From Nitrososphaerales archaeon TH1177 (GTDB lineage Archaea > Thermoproteota > Nitrososphaeria > Nitrososphaerales > Nitrososphaeraceae): a stretch of 9,611 bases of DNA. A program made the translations under genes and the position numbers. The DNA is taken from NCBI GenBank assembly GCA_014523515.1, contig JAATVJ010000084.1, forward strand, positions 1-9,611. The letters run 5' to 3'. Below, in pieces: positions 1 to 6,144 of the stretch (position 1 is its first letter; every line of letters begins with the position of its first letter). The notes under the pieces are model-generated. The model was not told the origin of the DNA. It saw only the letters and a list, made by a program, of their open reading frames with translations, and ran no database searches.

Positions 1-90
1 ATCTCCAGTCGAATCTTTCTCATGAATTAAATTAAATTTTGTTTGTAGTTCTATTTTTATTATACACTTCCTAGCAGATTACTAGAAAGT

Positions 91-132
91 GTTACCCATG
101 TCAGTAAATGAAATTGTAACCTATGTTAGTAA
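91..132 (+). repeat. Pair of 17-nt imperfect direct repeats, transposon-end-like
   Basis: GTTACCCATGTCAGTAA (91-107) and GTAACCTATGTTAGTAA (116-132) match at 14 of 17 positions and start 25 nt apart. A TGTTACC(C/T)ATGTC-type sequence, sometimes present as repeated copies, is familiar from the ends of IS21/IS481-type insertion sequences. Read this way the element would extend rightwards, but no transposase and no matching inverted end were found in the following 900 nt. It could be a solo end or relic, or a regulatory repeat. Family assignment is inference. Confidence 0.3.
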
Positions 133-715
133 GTACAACAACTAATAATATAAATTACAATTCTTGATACAACATTATATATTAATTTAGTAATGGAAAC
201 AACAATTGAATTTTTGTCTTTAATAATAAATGGATATTACAGTTAAAGTGTATTATTTATTGTGAGTATCGCAGTTAAATCATTTCTTATGGATATAGCA
301 TCTAGTTATGTCTTTTGTAAAATTACTGATCCTAAGATTCTGTTTCTCCACTGTTCTATAAATATTATACATTAACATAATAGAGTATATTTAGGAACAC
401 TAACTTACATATCCTTTGAATCTTATTTTTAGATTTAATAAATGTAAATAAAGAAGACTATAATATACTAATACTAACAAAATAAAAGTTAATAAAAGTA
501 TTCATAAACTATTCTTAATAGCATTATATTTAAAGAAAGTATTGTGCTTAATAGAGATATTATCAATGTAATATTTGATTAATTAATCTCTTAGACTATT
601 ACAATTAAATTATATCGAATTAACAAATATTATATCAACTATTTTAATTTACTATAAATAATCTACAAATACCTAAAAACTAAAAACCTTTTAAAATACA
701 ATAATCTAAAGTATT

Positions 716-832
716 TTATTTTAGGTCATGGCAATAAAACATATGACATTCTTTAATATACTCGCTAAGTATATACATATAATAACTACATCTTTCAACT
801 TTAACTACTATGCTATTAATTTTATCTTTCAT
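716..832 (-). CDS. Possible small protein, 38 aa, unrecognised
   Basis: An ATG-started frame (832-830) ends with TAA (718-716) and encodes a short polar peptide beginning MKDKINSIVVKVERC and ending CHDLK, with four cysteines (including CHMFYCH near the C-terminus, which might suggest metal binding). A TATA-like TTATTATATTTG lies about 45 nt upstream on the minus strand. In DNA this AT-rich a 38-codon frame can occur by chance, and there is no recognised family, so this is a weak call. It lies downstream of the hydrolase gene on the same strand, about 150 nt beyond its stop. Confidence 0.17.
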   Translation of the reverse strand: MKDKINSIVVKVERCSYYMYILSEYIKECHMFYCHDLK

Positions 833-980
833 AATATTTAAATAAAACTAGAATAATCAAGTAATTGCGTACAAATATAATAAGATAAAAAATTTAACTA
901 ACTTTTAACTCGACAGTAAGAATCTCTATCCTTTTTTTAGAATAACTATTATCAGTTGCTACATATTATTTATCGTATTT

Positions 981-1796
981 TTATTTATTGCCAATCAAAA
1001 ATGTTAGTAACCTCTGATATACTATAGCTGTTTTCTCAACAAATGGTGAATGACCCGCATCAGCAATAACCATGAGTTTAGCATCTTTGAGAATTTGTTC
1101 AAACTTGTTAATATGATCAACAGGTATAAGATTATCTTTTTCACCCCATATTATTAGACAAGGAATATCTTTAATTTGCTTTAATCTCTCTAAATTAATA
1201 GAAGTTGTTGTACTATTTCTGAAAGCAGACTCAAAGGCATGTTTTGCTCCTGGTTTTTCAATTACTAAAATAAAGATATCTACAATAATAGGGAGAAGCC
1301 TAGATGGTACTGCCAATAAATTTTCAAACACCTTTTTCACTTTATTATACCTTAAATTAGGATCTGTTTCCATTGCAGCATCAAGATATTGTTCTAATAA
1401 TGGAGTAGGTTTATCTAGCATACCTGATGAGTCTATCAATACAAGTTTTTCAATATGTTCTTTATTCTCTATAGCATATTCTATTGCTATATATCCACCT
1501 AATGAATGACCTATTATTGTTATTTTATCTTTATATTTTATACCAATCTGTCTAAGAAAATTTTTGATGAATTTGGCAAAATAGCTTATTGTATAATTTA
1601 ATTGAGGTTTATCGCTTTCGCCAAATCCGATTAAATCAACAGCTATAGTATGAAAGTGTTCTGATAATGCTTGCGGAATATCTCTCCATACAATGGGAGA
1701 AGAACCAAGACCATGAATAAATAGGATATGCTGTTGTTTATCTTTTCCATATTCATCATACCTTATTTTATATCCTTCTTCTAATTCGATGTACAT
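981..1796 (-). CDS. Alpha/beta-fold hydrolase
   Basis: A 271-aa protein with the complete signature of the alpha/beta hydrolase superfamily, a typical length for a single-domain member. Visible motifs are the oxyanion-hole HGLG at residues 28-31, the nucleophile elbow GHSLGG with Ser98, the acid in WGEKDNLIP (Asp221), and His249 in DAGHSPFVEK. The segment between about 125 and 205 is a helical cap that would shape substrate choice. There is no signal peptide, so it is probably cytoplasmic. The nearest styles are esterases, epoxide or haloalkane hydrolases and MhpC/BphD-type C-C hydrolases; the sequence alone does not fix the substrate. ATG at 1796 is preferred because a TATA-like box ends about 29 nt upstream, giving a near-leaderless mRNA. 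It stands alone, about 315 nt beyond the end of msrA. Confidence 0.93.
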   Translation of the reverse strand: MYIELEEGYKIRYDEYGKDKQQHILFIHGLGSSPIVWRDIPQALSEHFHTIAVDLIGFGESDKPQLNYTISYFAKFIKNFLRQIGIKYKDKITIIGHSLGGYIAIEYAIENKEHIEKLVLIDSSGMLDKPTPLLEQYLDAAMETDPNLRYNKVKKVFENLLAVPSRLLPIIVDIFILVIEKPGAKHAFESAFRNSTTTSINLERLKQIKDIPCLIIWGEKDNLIPVDHINKFEQILKDAKLMVIADAGHSPFVEKTAIVYQRLLTFLIGNK

Positions 1797-2111
1797 TATA
1801 AAACAACAATCATATGAAATTCGGTTAATATAACTGATTAGGAGAAAGAGAAGAAAAAATTACTTTAAAAGATAGAACTATAATGACTTATGAAAAATTT
1901 TATTATACAGATAAAGTTTATCTATATATTATAATTTTTGATTTCTAAGATACGATGGTAGAAATTTCCATTTTAGAATAATCTTAATTATTTTTTATTT
2001 ATATTCTTATTTAAACTATATGTGCAAATTAGAACTAAATTAATTCTGTAATCATTTAAAATTCTTCTTTTGATCTTCATTTATGAAACTTCTAGTTTCT
2101 TCATAAGAAAT
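1797..2111. other. Spacer between msrA and hydrolase gene
   Basis: The left end holds the hydrolase promoter. On the minus strand a T6 run (1859-1854) following pyrimidine-rich sequence could terminate the msrBA transcript. Next to msrA the frame stays open in register for 19 codons after its TAG stop (2111-2055). Nothing else recognisable is seen. Confidence 0.5.
1825..1833 (-). promoter_or_regulatory. TATA-like box of the hydrolase gene
   Basis: On the minus strand TTATATTAA is centred about 33 nt before the ATG at 1796. With the usual archaeal spacing of about 25 nt this places the transcript start near 1803, a leader of only a few bases. Position and sequence fit an archaeal TBP site, but the surrounding DNA is so AT-rich that chance matches are common. 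Confidence 0.35.
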
Positions 2112-2675
2112 CTATTTGTATTCTTCTTTTACTTCATTTTTATATTTTTGAAGCAGTTTGTATAGTTTGGGATCAATAACAAAATTGCAATATGGATCAT
2201 CTTTATGATTTTCATAGTAATCTTTGTGATAATCTTCAGCAACATAAAAATTCTTAAATAGAGTAATTTCAGTAACAATTGGATCCTTATAAACATTTTC
2301 TTTTTCCAGATCATTTTTTGATTTCTCTGCGATCTCTTTTTGCTTTTTATCATGATAAAAGATTGCAGAACGGTACTGAGTACCAACATCGTTACCTTGT
2401 CTATTAAGAGTTGTGGGATCGTGTGTATGCCAAAAAATATCTAGGATTTTTTCAAAAGATATAACCTTGGGATCGAATTTTATCTGAATTGACTCTGCAT
2501 GACCTGTCATACCAGTACATACTTGATTATAAGAAGGATTTTTTAGCGTGCCTCCAGCGTAGCCAGGTAAAATATATTTGACACCTTTGATTTTTTTGAA
2601 GATTGCTTCTGAACACCAAAAGCATCCGTTGGCAAGCGTTGCTATTTCCATTTTATTATTATTATTATTATTCAT
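2112..2675 (-). CDS. msrA: Peptide-methionine (S)-S-oxide reductase MsrA
   Basis: MsrA reduces the S epimer of methionine sulfoxide in proteins, normally recycled by thioredoxin. Numbering from the ATG at 2675 (187 aa), the catalytic Cys18 sits in GCFWC (17-21). Family hallmarks follow: GYAGG (39-43), GHAE (58-61), FWHTHDPT (81-88), GNDVGTQYRS (94-103), AEDYHKDYY (146-154) and PYCNFVIDPK (161-170). The enclosing frame opens at 2735, but that start lies deep inside msrB. ATG 2675 gives an odd MNNNNNNK leader from an (AAT)6 tract and overlaps the msrB stop by 8 nt, fitting translational coupling. ATG 2651 (179 aa, MEIATLANGCFWC) is equally plausible and matches usual MsrA N-termini better. After the TAG stop the same frame continues for 19 polar codons to TGA. 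Family identity is very secure; the start is not. Confidence 0.95.
   Translation of the reverse strand: MNNNNNNKMEIATLANGCFWCSEAIFKKIKGVKYILPGYAGGTLKNPSYNQVCTGMTGHAESIQIKFDPKVISFEKILDIFWHTHDPTTLNRQGNDVGTQYRSAIFYHDKKQKEIAEKSKNDLEKENVYKDPIVTEITLFKNFYVAEDYHKDYYENHKDDPYCNFVIDPKLYKLLQKYKNEVKEEYK
2655..2672 (+). repeat. (ATT)6 trinucleotide repeat at the msrB/msrA junction
   Basis: Six perfect ATT units on the plus strand read AAT on the minus strand. They contain the msrB stop codon and, if ATG 2675 is used, encode six consecutive asparagines at the start of MsrA. A change in copy number would keep the msrA frame but alter the Asn run or the distance from the msrB stop to ATG 2651. Confidence 0.9.
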
Positions 2676-3057
2676 TTGTTTTCTTTGGCAACTCCTTGTC
2701 CTTTGGTATAAAACGTATAGATAATGAATTGACACATTCTCGTCTATTTTTATCTGTCAAACCCTCTCCAAGAAATTCATGTCCTAAATGCGCATTACAA
2801 TTTGCACATTCTATCTCTGTTCTTATTCCATCGGGATCAGGAACATGTCTTATTGCATTTGGAAAATACTCGTCAAAGCTTGGCCATCCACATCCTGAAT
2901 TAAACTTGCTTTTTGATGAAAAGAGAGGCATATTACACCTTCGACAGATATATGTTCCATCATTGTAAAAATTGTCATACTCACCAATGAAAGGAGGTTC
3001 CGTTGCTTTATCTACAATGACTTTTTCTTCTTCTGAATTTAGTTTATTGTAATTCAT
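2668..3057 (-). CDS. msrB: Peptide-methionine (R)-S-oxide reductase MsrB
   Basis: A 129-aa MsrB (SelR domain) that reduces the R epimer of methionine sulfoxide, complementing MsrA encoded immediately downstream. Two CXXC pairs, Cys38/Cys41 (CRRC) and Cys84/Cys87 (CANC), form the structural zinc site of the zinc-containing MsrB class. GCGWPSF (55-61) carries Cys56, the usual resolving position, and Cys108 in RRECVNSLSIRF is the catalytic cysteine, where many family members read RYC(I/V)NS. HLGHEF (90-95) is also conserved. The enzyme has cysteine and not selenocysteine. There is no signal peptide, so it is likely cytoplasmic. ATG 3057 gives a normal family length and is preceded by GAGGAAG (3077-3071), about 13 nt away. 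It is the first gene of a two-gene operon; its last 8 nt overlap the msrA start. Confidence 0.95.
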   Translation of the reverse strand: MNYNKLNSEEEKVIVDKATEPPFIGEYDNFYNDGTYICRRCNMPLFSSKSKFNSGCGWPSFDEYFPNAIRHVPDPDGIRTEIECANCNAHLGHEFLGEGLTDKNRRECVNSLSIRFIPKDKELPKKTNE

Positions 3058-3070
3058 ACTGTTATTATAA

Positions 3071-3116
3071 CTTCCTCTACAGATTTTTGAATCTTATGAT
3101 TTCATATATATTTTGC
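3071..3116 (-). promoter_or_regulatory. Likely msrBA promoter and ribosome-binding site
   Basis: On the minus strand GCAAAATATATATGAA (3116-3101) is a TATA-like box. Standard spacing would start transcription near 3084, leaving a leader of about 27 nt that includes the purine-rich GAGGAAG (3077-3071). This is one of the few genes here whose predicted leader is long enough to hold a Shine-Dalgarno-like site. Confidence 0.4.
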
Positions 3117-3176
3117 AATCAGTATTATTATTTGAATGATTAATTATAATAGAATAATATTAGTAAGTTGTGAAAT

Positions 3177-3203
3177 AAATCGGATATATCAAAAATCTGA
3201 TTT
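3177..3203. repeat. Inverted repeat with 9-bp arms upstream of msrB
   Basis: AAATCGGAT (3177-3185) and ATCTGATTT (3195-3203) pair over 9 positions with one mismatch (G-T wobble in RNA) around a 9-nt AT-rich centre. It lies about 120-145 nt before the msrB start. It could be an operator, a hairpin in an unrecognised transcript, or chance. Confidence 0.35.
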
Positions 3204-3410
3204 GCTATAAATTTAGAGTTGAGATTCATTATCGTCACTTTGGAATTCAAGTTCTTTGTATATACTGGTTCTTTATCCCTTTTACATAAAATTGACTTAA
3301 TATAATGAAAAAGATAAAATACATTAAGCTTTATTAGTTTTGAATTTCTAATTTACTATAATTTAATTATTATTAAAAATGTTAAAATTTATCTTATCAA
3401 ATCCTTTGTA

Positions 3411-3456
3411 TGAGAATTCGAAGTCCTCCCAACCCGCTACCAATTGGGCTCATATA
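3411..3456. other. GC-rich structured element, possible tRNA-like fragment
   Basis: This 46-nt block is conspicuously richer in G and C than its surroundings. TATGAG at its left end and CTCATA at its right end are reverse complements, and inside them CCCAA pairs with TTGGG around an 11-nt loop. On the minus strand the block contains CCCAATTGGTAGCGGG, which resembles a tRNA D-arm. It then has GAGGA-CTTCGAA-TTCTC, a 5-bp stem with a 7-nt loop of the form C-U-NNN-A-A that would be an anticodon arm reading UCG. No T-arm or acceptor stem follows, so a working tRNA is excluded. A decayed or partial tRNA, an attachment-site remnant, or a small structured RNA remain possible. Confidence 0.25.
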
Positions 3457-4195
3457 TTTTGAGAATGTAATAAAAGAAAGAAAAAGTTCAAAAAGAATAT
3501 GAACGTTATGATAATGTTGGACATCAAGAATATGTAACTACAGAAGAACATCAGAATATGAAAAAATTTGTAGAAAATGGAGAAATTCTTATTTTACTCA
3601 TTCAATTATATTATACGCAGAAGTTGATTACAATCCTATTGATGAGAAGAGTACTTTAGTTCAAGGACATTGTTGGGTTTTTGATGGAGAGAAGGCTTGA
3701 CTATCGGTTTTGGAAAGATGGAAAACAGAAACTTCAGAATGGGTAGACCGCAATTTCTTCAATTGTGGTCAAGGATGTTATAATTGACTTTGAGAATAAT
3801 CCATTCCATTTTCATGTGTTCAATATGAAGAACAATATGTAACCAATCCAATTTTAATATTTTAATAGATTATGAAGCTCAATCCATATATAATATTTTC
3901 ATAGCTGCTTATGAATTGCAATACGGAAAAGGATATACCTTTTTAGAAATAGCTGCTCCAACTTTGAGAAATAAAGCGAAAAAACATGAGCGATTGAATA
4001 AACAAAAAAGAAATTGCCAAATAAACTGATCGTGTTACAGAAAAGAGAAAATCATTACAACTAATATTAGAGCAAATGGCATTATGTTTAATTAAATATT
4101 GTTGTGAGAAGTATTTGAGAATCCTATCTATTAAAATATTAAACATAAAAGTAGAAGTTATTAAGAATCTTAATTTAAAAAAACAAGTCCTATAG
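3450..4195 (+). pseudogene. Decayed protein gene, family unrecognised
   Basis: Protein-like sequence can be followed on the plus strand only by switching frame several times. Pieces in order are: IYFENVIKE (from about 3451); KKEKVQKEYERYDNVGHQEY (from 3474); FTHSIILYAEVDYNPIDEK and LVQGHCWVFDGE (3593-3697); RLDYRFWKDGKQKLQNG, then a TAG at 3744 and VVKDVIIDFENNPFHFHVF (to 3842); and LIDYEAQSIYNIFIAAYEL with GYTFLEIAAPTLRNKAKK (to 4029). A last lysine-rich piece, in frame with a TAA at 4022 followed by TDRVTEKRKSLQLILEQM, ends at TAG 4195. At least four frameshifts plus internal stops mean it is not functional as read. I do not recognise the family. Pieces are rich in aromatic and charged residues, the end looks coiled-coil-like, and no transposase motif is visible. 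The minus-strand frame opposite it (3943-4281) is a shadow. Confidence 0.6.
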
Positions 4196-4353
4196 AGAAT
4201 CACATTATTTCTAAAAAATATTGACCTAGGTACAAGTAGTTGAAATAAAGAGACAGAATAATAATTTATTTCATCTGCCATTTTATCTCAATATTATTTA
4301 ATATATCAACTATTATAATCAATTCCTTTACTTGTAATTGTTTACAAATTCTA

Positions 4354-5082
4354 TCATTTTTTATCTTCTTTTTTTTCCATGGCAGTTGCTGCCTTTTTAG
4401 TATTTTCCAAATATGCAACAGTCATTGCTAAATTGCCAAAACCCCAAGAATTCAGAGTTTCAGAAGGAACCATTACTATTGTATTGCCTTGAACTTTTAT
4501 AGATTCAAACAACATATTTGATTGTCGTAACGCATATGCAGTAGGATTATTTGTATATACTTGTGATGCTTCATCAAATTTTTTTGCTACAAGAATTTCT
4601 GATTCACTGTATATAACTCTAGCATTTTTTTCTCGTTCTGCTTGAGCTTGTTTTGACATTGCTGCTTCTAATTCCTGAGGTATAATTACTTGGCGTATTT
4701 CAACTCCTGTAACTTCTATTCCCCAATTACTTGCTTCATTAGATATGATTGATCTAATGTGTTGGTTAATTTCTTCTCTTTTAGATAAAATATCTTGAAA
4801 TAAAGAAGAACCAATATTATTTCTCAATGTGGTTTGTGATACTTGTTGGATCATTTCATTAAAATTTTCTACATTTAAAATAGCATCATTTGTTCTACCT
4901 TCAATTATCTTATATCTCAAAATTGCATCAATTGTAACGGGAACATTATCTTTTGTTAACATTCTTTCTGCTTTAAACTCCCTTACTCTTTCTCTTATAT
5001 CAATAACCAAGACATTATCAATAAATGGAATTCTATAGTTAATTCCTGGACCTATTTGTTTATGATATTTTCCAAGTCGCAA
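4354..5082 (-). CDS. SPFH/stomatin-like protein, main part of a frameshifted gene
   Basis: This piece carries the SPFH (band 7) domain of a stomatin/slipin-type protein, a family that forms oligomers on membranes and often regulates proteases or channels. Family sequence includes LRLGKYHKQIGPGINYRIPF, DIRERV, MLTKDNVPVTIDAILRYKI, the helical ELEAAMSKQAQAEREKNARV and the C-terminal VPSETLNSWGFGNLA. The nominal TTG start at 5082 lies inside the domain; the frame is open back to 5133 and reads YIIKQFERSIILRLGK, the expected stomatin junction. The membrane anchor is in the neighbouring ORF (5096-5302), one base out of register. Joined, the product would be about 315 aa, a normal length. No nfeD partner is seen. 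It ends with a lysine-rich tail (KKAATAMEKKEDKK). Confidence 0.88.
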   Translation of the reverse strand: MRLGKYHKQIGPGINYRIPFIDNVLVIDIRERVREFKAERMLTKDNVPVTIDAILRYKIIEGRTNDAILNVENFNEMIQQVSQTTLRNNIGSSLFQDILSKREEINQHIRSIISNEASNWGIEVTGVEIRQVIIPQELEAAMSKQAQAEREKNARVIYSESEILVAKKFDEASQVYTNNPTAYALRQSNMLFESIKVQGNTIVMVPSETLNSWGFGNLAMTVAYLENTKKAATAMEKKEDKK

Positions 5083-5095
5083 AATAATAGATCTT

Positions 5096-5302
5096 TCAAA
5101 TTGCTTGATAATATAAATAAAAGAAAAAAATAATTAGTATCACTCCAAATATTGAAAACAAAATTACAAAATTATTGTTCATTGCATAGAATGTAGTTCC
5201 AAATCCAATAATTATTACCAAAACTCCTAAAATAAATAAAATCGAGCCCCTCTTGCTTACGATGGTATCAGTTGGACTAAACATAGATTTTGTATTTGAC
5301 AT
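5096..5302 (-). CDS. N-terminal membrane part of the frameshifted SPFH/stomatin gene
   Basis: A 68-aa ORF with two hydrophobic segments (about residues 20-36 and 46-64) that ends abruptly at TGA 5098-5096. A plus-one shift anywhere between 5133 and 5099 continues it into the SPFH frame. Deleting one base from the A7 run at 5124-5130 (T7 on the coding strand) gives VILIIFSFIYIIKQFERSII, a smooth transmembrane-to-SPFH junction typical of slipins. It is therefore very probably not an independent gene. Two starts are possible: ATG 5302, or ATG 5284 (residue 7), the latter lying about 27 nt after the TATA-like CATATAATAAT near 5304-5314 and so fitting a leaderless mRNA. Sequencing error, true mutation and programmed shifting are all possible. 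Confidence 0.75.
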   Translation of the reverse strand: MSNTKSMFSPTDTIVSKRGSILFILGVLVIIIGFGTTFYAMNNNFVILFSIFGVILIIFFFYLYYQAI

Positions 5303-5465
5303 AATTATTATATGTAATGCAATGATTTAGGACTTCTGTTTTTATTAGTTTTTAATTTGTTATTGGTATAGAATTTAAAGACAAATAGATATTATATTAT
5401 ATTACATTTTACTTTTAACAAAATTAATCTTTTACTTTTTTTAATTTTTGTTTATGCTGTTATGT

Positions 5466-5679
5466 CTATGATTTTCTAATAAATTTATATCCATATTGTT
5501 CTAACTTTTCCTTAGTTTTTTTTTGTTATTAATCAAGGATCAACTACTAATATATTATCTATCATATAATCTAGACTAATTTTTTTAATTCCTTTTTAAC
5601 TTTCATTTGCTTTTTCACTTCAGTTTATAACTTACACAACACATTCAGCAATTCTAAAGAATACCTTTTCTGTATTCAT
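5466..5679 (-). pseudogene. Decayed small ORF, unrecognised
   Basis: From ATG 5679 the minus strand reads MNTEKVFFRIAECVV, then TAA. Further along the same frame gives KKISLDYMIDNILVVDP before a TGA, and a shifted frame continues TKEKLEQYGYKFIRKS to TAG at 5468-5466. The three pieces together would make a protein of about 70 aa. A TATA-like AATATATATT (about 5695-5704) lies at roughly the right distance upstream for a leaderless start. The pieces look protein-like, but composition this AT-rich makes false positives easy; no family is recognised. Confidence 0.35.
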
Positions 5680-5884
5680 ACTATTATAATTAAAATATAT
5701 ATTAAACTAATTTGTATTAAAATTTCTTATACTTAATTTCATTGTTATGAAATAATGATTTAAATCAAGAATATATGAAAATATATGGTATGAATTTTTT
5801 AGATCTCTATAATTAGAATGATACTTTTCCTATAATATATTAGTCTTGCAAATCTCTTTAGTATAAGTAGATATCCTTGTGATT

Positions 5885-6144
5885 AAATTCAAAGGTACAA
5901 AATAGCTCATATATCTATTGGGATAAGCTTCATTATTAGCTCAGATAGGATTATTAAAGAGCTTCTAATAATAGACATAGAACAATCAGAAAAAGACTTC
6001 AAGAATTATCTTTAACAACTCAAAAGAAGGTACAGAAACAAACTATAGAAACTATTGCTAAAGATAGAAGATAATATATTTTAGAAATGTAAGGATAAAG
6101 ATGATGACAATTTTATTTATAGATATATTCAATTTTCAATATAA
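5885..6144 (+). pseudogene. Decayed ORF, unrecognised
   Basis: Plus-strand pieces in different frames read KIAHISIGISFIISSDRIIK and ELLIIDIEQSEKDFKNYL; then RLQELSLTTQKKVQKQTIET and IAKDRR followed by TAA; then KCKDKDDDNFIYRYIQFSI ending at TAA 6142-6144. The middle piece is polar and helical, like a coiled coil. The stop abuts the end of the convergent minus-strand gene at 6145. At least two frameshifts and internal stops indicate a broken gene. No family is recognised. Confidence 0.35.

Larger units (their letters stand above)
1..980. other. Gene-poor AT-rich spacer
   Basis: No long reading frame is seen on either strand. The stretch holds two 17-nt imperfect direct repeats (91-107 and 116-132), a doubtful 38-codon ORF on the minus strand (716-832), and short open stretches around 257-386 that could be chance or remnants. 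At the left edge a minus-strand ATG (23-21) opens seven codons before the window ends, too few to call. A T6 run on the minus strand (893-888) lies about 90 nt past the hydrolase stop and could help terminate that transcript, since archaeal termination often uses oligo-T. Confidence 0.6.
3058..3410. other. Spacer upstream of msrB
   Basis: The right-hand spacer of msrB holds its promoter and the inverted repeat at 3177-3203. No coding stretch of note is seen on either strand. Confidence 0.5.
5303..6144. other. Long spacer with two gene remnants
   Basis: About 840 nt without an intact gene. It includes the SPFH promoter region at the left, a decayed minus-strand ORF (5466-5679) and a decayed plus-strand ORF (about 5885-6144), both listed separately. 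The remainder is low-complexity AT-rich DNA. Confidence 0.55.

Noticed and set aside
1..23. Possible 5' end of a minus-strand gene (MRKIRLE...) leaving the left edge
   Set aside because: Only seven codons are visible; a TATA-like run near 51-60 is suggestive but not enough to support a gene.
257..386. Short open stretches on both strands (MYNIYRTVEKQNLRISNFTK on minus, SIAVKSFLMDIASSYVFCK on plus)
   Set aside because: They overlap each other on opposite strands, are 30-43 codons long and match no family; chance cannot be excluded.
2129..2389. 86-aa minus-strand ORF within msrA
   Set aside because: It is an alternative frame of msrA, Lys/Ile-rich, without motifs.
2603..2968. 121-aa plus-strand ORF across msrB
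   Set aside because: It is fully overlapped by the secure msrB and the start of msrA on the other strand and has no recognisable domain.
3411..3456. Functional tRNA gene
   Set aside because: D-arm-like and anticodon-arm-like parts are present, but no T-arm, acceptor stem or discriminator region follows at the right spacing.
3943..4281. 112-aa minus-strand ORF opposite the decayed gene
   Set aside because: Its sequence is hydrophobic and Phe-rich as expected for the complement of A-rich coding DNA, and the plus strand carries the protein-like signal. Treated as a shadow.
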